64,000 nt of DNA from Gordonia humi. Its GTDB lineage: Bacteria; Actinomycetota; Actinomycetes; Mycobacteriales; Mycobacteriaceae. The stretch spans positions 806,001-870,000 of the forward strand of contig NZ_JACIFP010000001.1 in assembly GCF_014197435.1 (NCBI RefSeq). Reading direction: 5' to 3'. This document shows, piece after piece, positions 63,573 through 64,000 of the stretch (the stretch's first letter is position 1; each line of letters starts with the position of its first letter). The position numbers and the translations under genes were made by a program. The notes beneath the pieces were generated by a model, which saw nothing but the letters and a program-made list of their open reading frames with translations, had not been told where the DNA came from and ran no database searches.

Positions 63573-64000
63573 GTGCCTCAGGATGCGAATCGCGGATCAG
63601 TCGTGGGTGGAGAACAGATCGCCGAACGGGTGCCGGGCGTACGGCGAGGCCCGCTCTCCGGGGTGAAAGTCGCCGACTTCTGCTGGATGGGCGTCGGTGC
63701 CGTCGCGACGCGAATGCTCGCGGACTTCGGTGCCGAGGTGATCCGCATCGAGGATCGGGATCGGCCGGATCTACCGCGGCGCCTGCCGCTATACAAGGGA
63801 GAAGTGCGCGCTTACGGCGACATCGATCCGAATCCGGACCCGAACAAGGGCGGACTCTTCAACAACTACAACCGCAACAAGCTGGGCATCACGTTGAACA
63901 TGCGGACGGAGAAGGGCCGTGAGATCGCCGAGCGGCTCATCGCCGACAGCGGGATCGTCACAGAGAACTTCGCCCCGGGCGTCCTGGAGAAGTGGGGCTT
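63573..64000 (+). CDS. CaiB/BaiF family III CoA-transferase, cut by window end
   Basis: The first 142 residues are visible, open to the end of the window. GPLSGVKVADFCWMGVGAVATRMLADFGAEVIRIE is the family III start, and LFNNYNRNKLGITLNMRTEKGREIAERL with VTENFAPGVLEKWG is the conserved CoA-binding region. The catalytic Asp lies further downstream, outside the window. GTG 63573 has AAAGG 6 nt upstream; the overlapping ATG 63571 frame soon stops. It probably loads CoA on a pathway acid such as the P450 product. It has its own promoter behind a terminator. Confidence 0.88.
   Translation, partial: MPQDANRGSVVGGEQIAERVPGVRRGPLSGVKVADFCWMGVGAVATRMLADFGAEVIRIEDRDRPDLPRRLPLYKGEVRAYGDIDPNPDPNKGGLFNNYNRNKLGITLNMRTEKGREIAERLIADSGIVTENFAPGVLEKWG

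Overview
The window is high-GC DNA from a mycolic-acid actinobacterium. It is probably Gordonia or a close relative in Mycobacteriales, judged from codon use, GTG/TTG starts, many leaderless starts and gene order. The block from 25974 to 41911 (ino1, PadR, DUF5318, ponA1, a polyprenyl-type glycosyltransferase, rpsF-ssb-rpsR-rplI, dnaB) has the order I remember for M. tuberculosis Rv0046c to Rv0058. That order lies within about 60 kb of oriC there, so this is probably an origin-proximal chromosomal segment.

Layout. 1-4292 holds the end of a homogentisate (tyrosine/phenylalanine) operon: hmgA (5' cut off), an uncharacterised partner gene, fahA, then an Old Yellow Enzyme. 4324-11608 holds housekeeping singletons: dinB, a quinone oxidoreductase, trpB2, a PLDc_N membrane protein, argG and a 13E12/HNH gene. 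11679-25862 is a large tellurium-resistance-type (Ter) stress system. It has five TerD/TerA-type genes, a TerC-like DUF475 membrane protein, a helical protein, and a tightly overlapping biosynthetic run (CitE-like lyase, a four-domain PRTase/TRSP/PRTase/PELOTA fusion, HAD phosphatase). Two divergent, atypical regulators sit inside it.

25974-41911 is the conserved core block. Inside it are an AlbA_2/ATPase-type regulator behind three near-palindromic operators, a TetR/MpaB oxygenase pair, and dnaB interrupted by an intein with class 3 residues. The dnaB upstream region carries a cluster of DnaA boxes and a 66-nt sequence that folds as a closed three-way junction; I recognise no known element there. 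41969-44204 is a decayed PD-(D/E)XK nuclease followed by a complete ISL3-type insertion sequence with 23-bp inverted repeats and an 8-bp target duplication. 44351-52742 has a paired ABC exporter-fold transporter (siderophore-type by similarity) behind a weak iron-box-like sequence, a TetR regulator, an aldehyde dehydrogenase, an SDR and an MFS drug transporter.

52739-64000 is a catabolic cluster arranged divergently around 57531-57786. Leftward lie a CysJ-like diflavin reductase, an acyl-CoA dehydrogenase, a nitronate monooxygenase-type protein and an enoyl-CoA hydratase. Rightward lie an NTF2-like protein, a cytochrome P450, a CurA-type reductase, an acyl-CoA dehydrogenase, two SDRs sharing 449 identical bases, and a CoA-transferase cut by the window end. 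A repeated box (TCATRAGGAAYA) at both promoter regions suggests one regulon. The logic is P450 attack, CoA activation and beta-oxidation-like steps on an unidentified, probably cyclic or terpenoid/steroid-like substrate. I found no tRNA, rRNA or CRISPR array.
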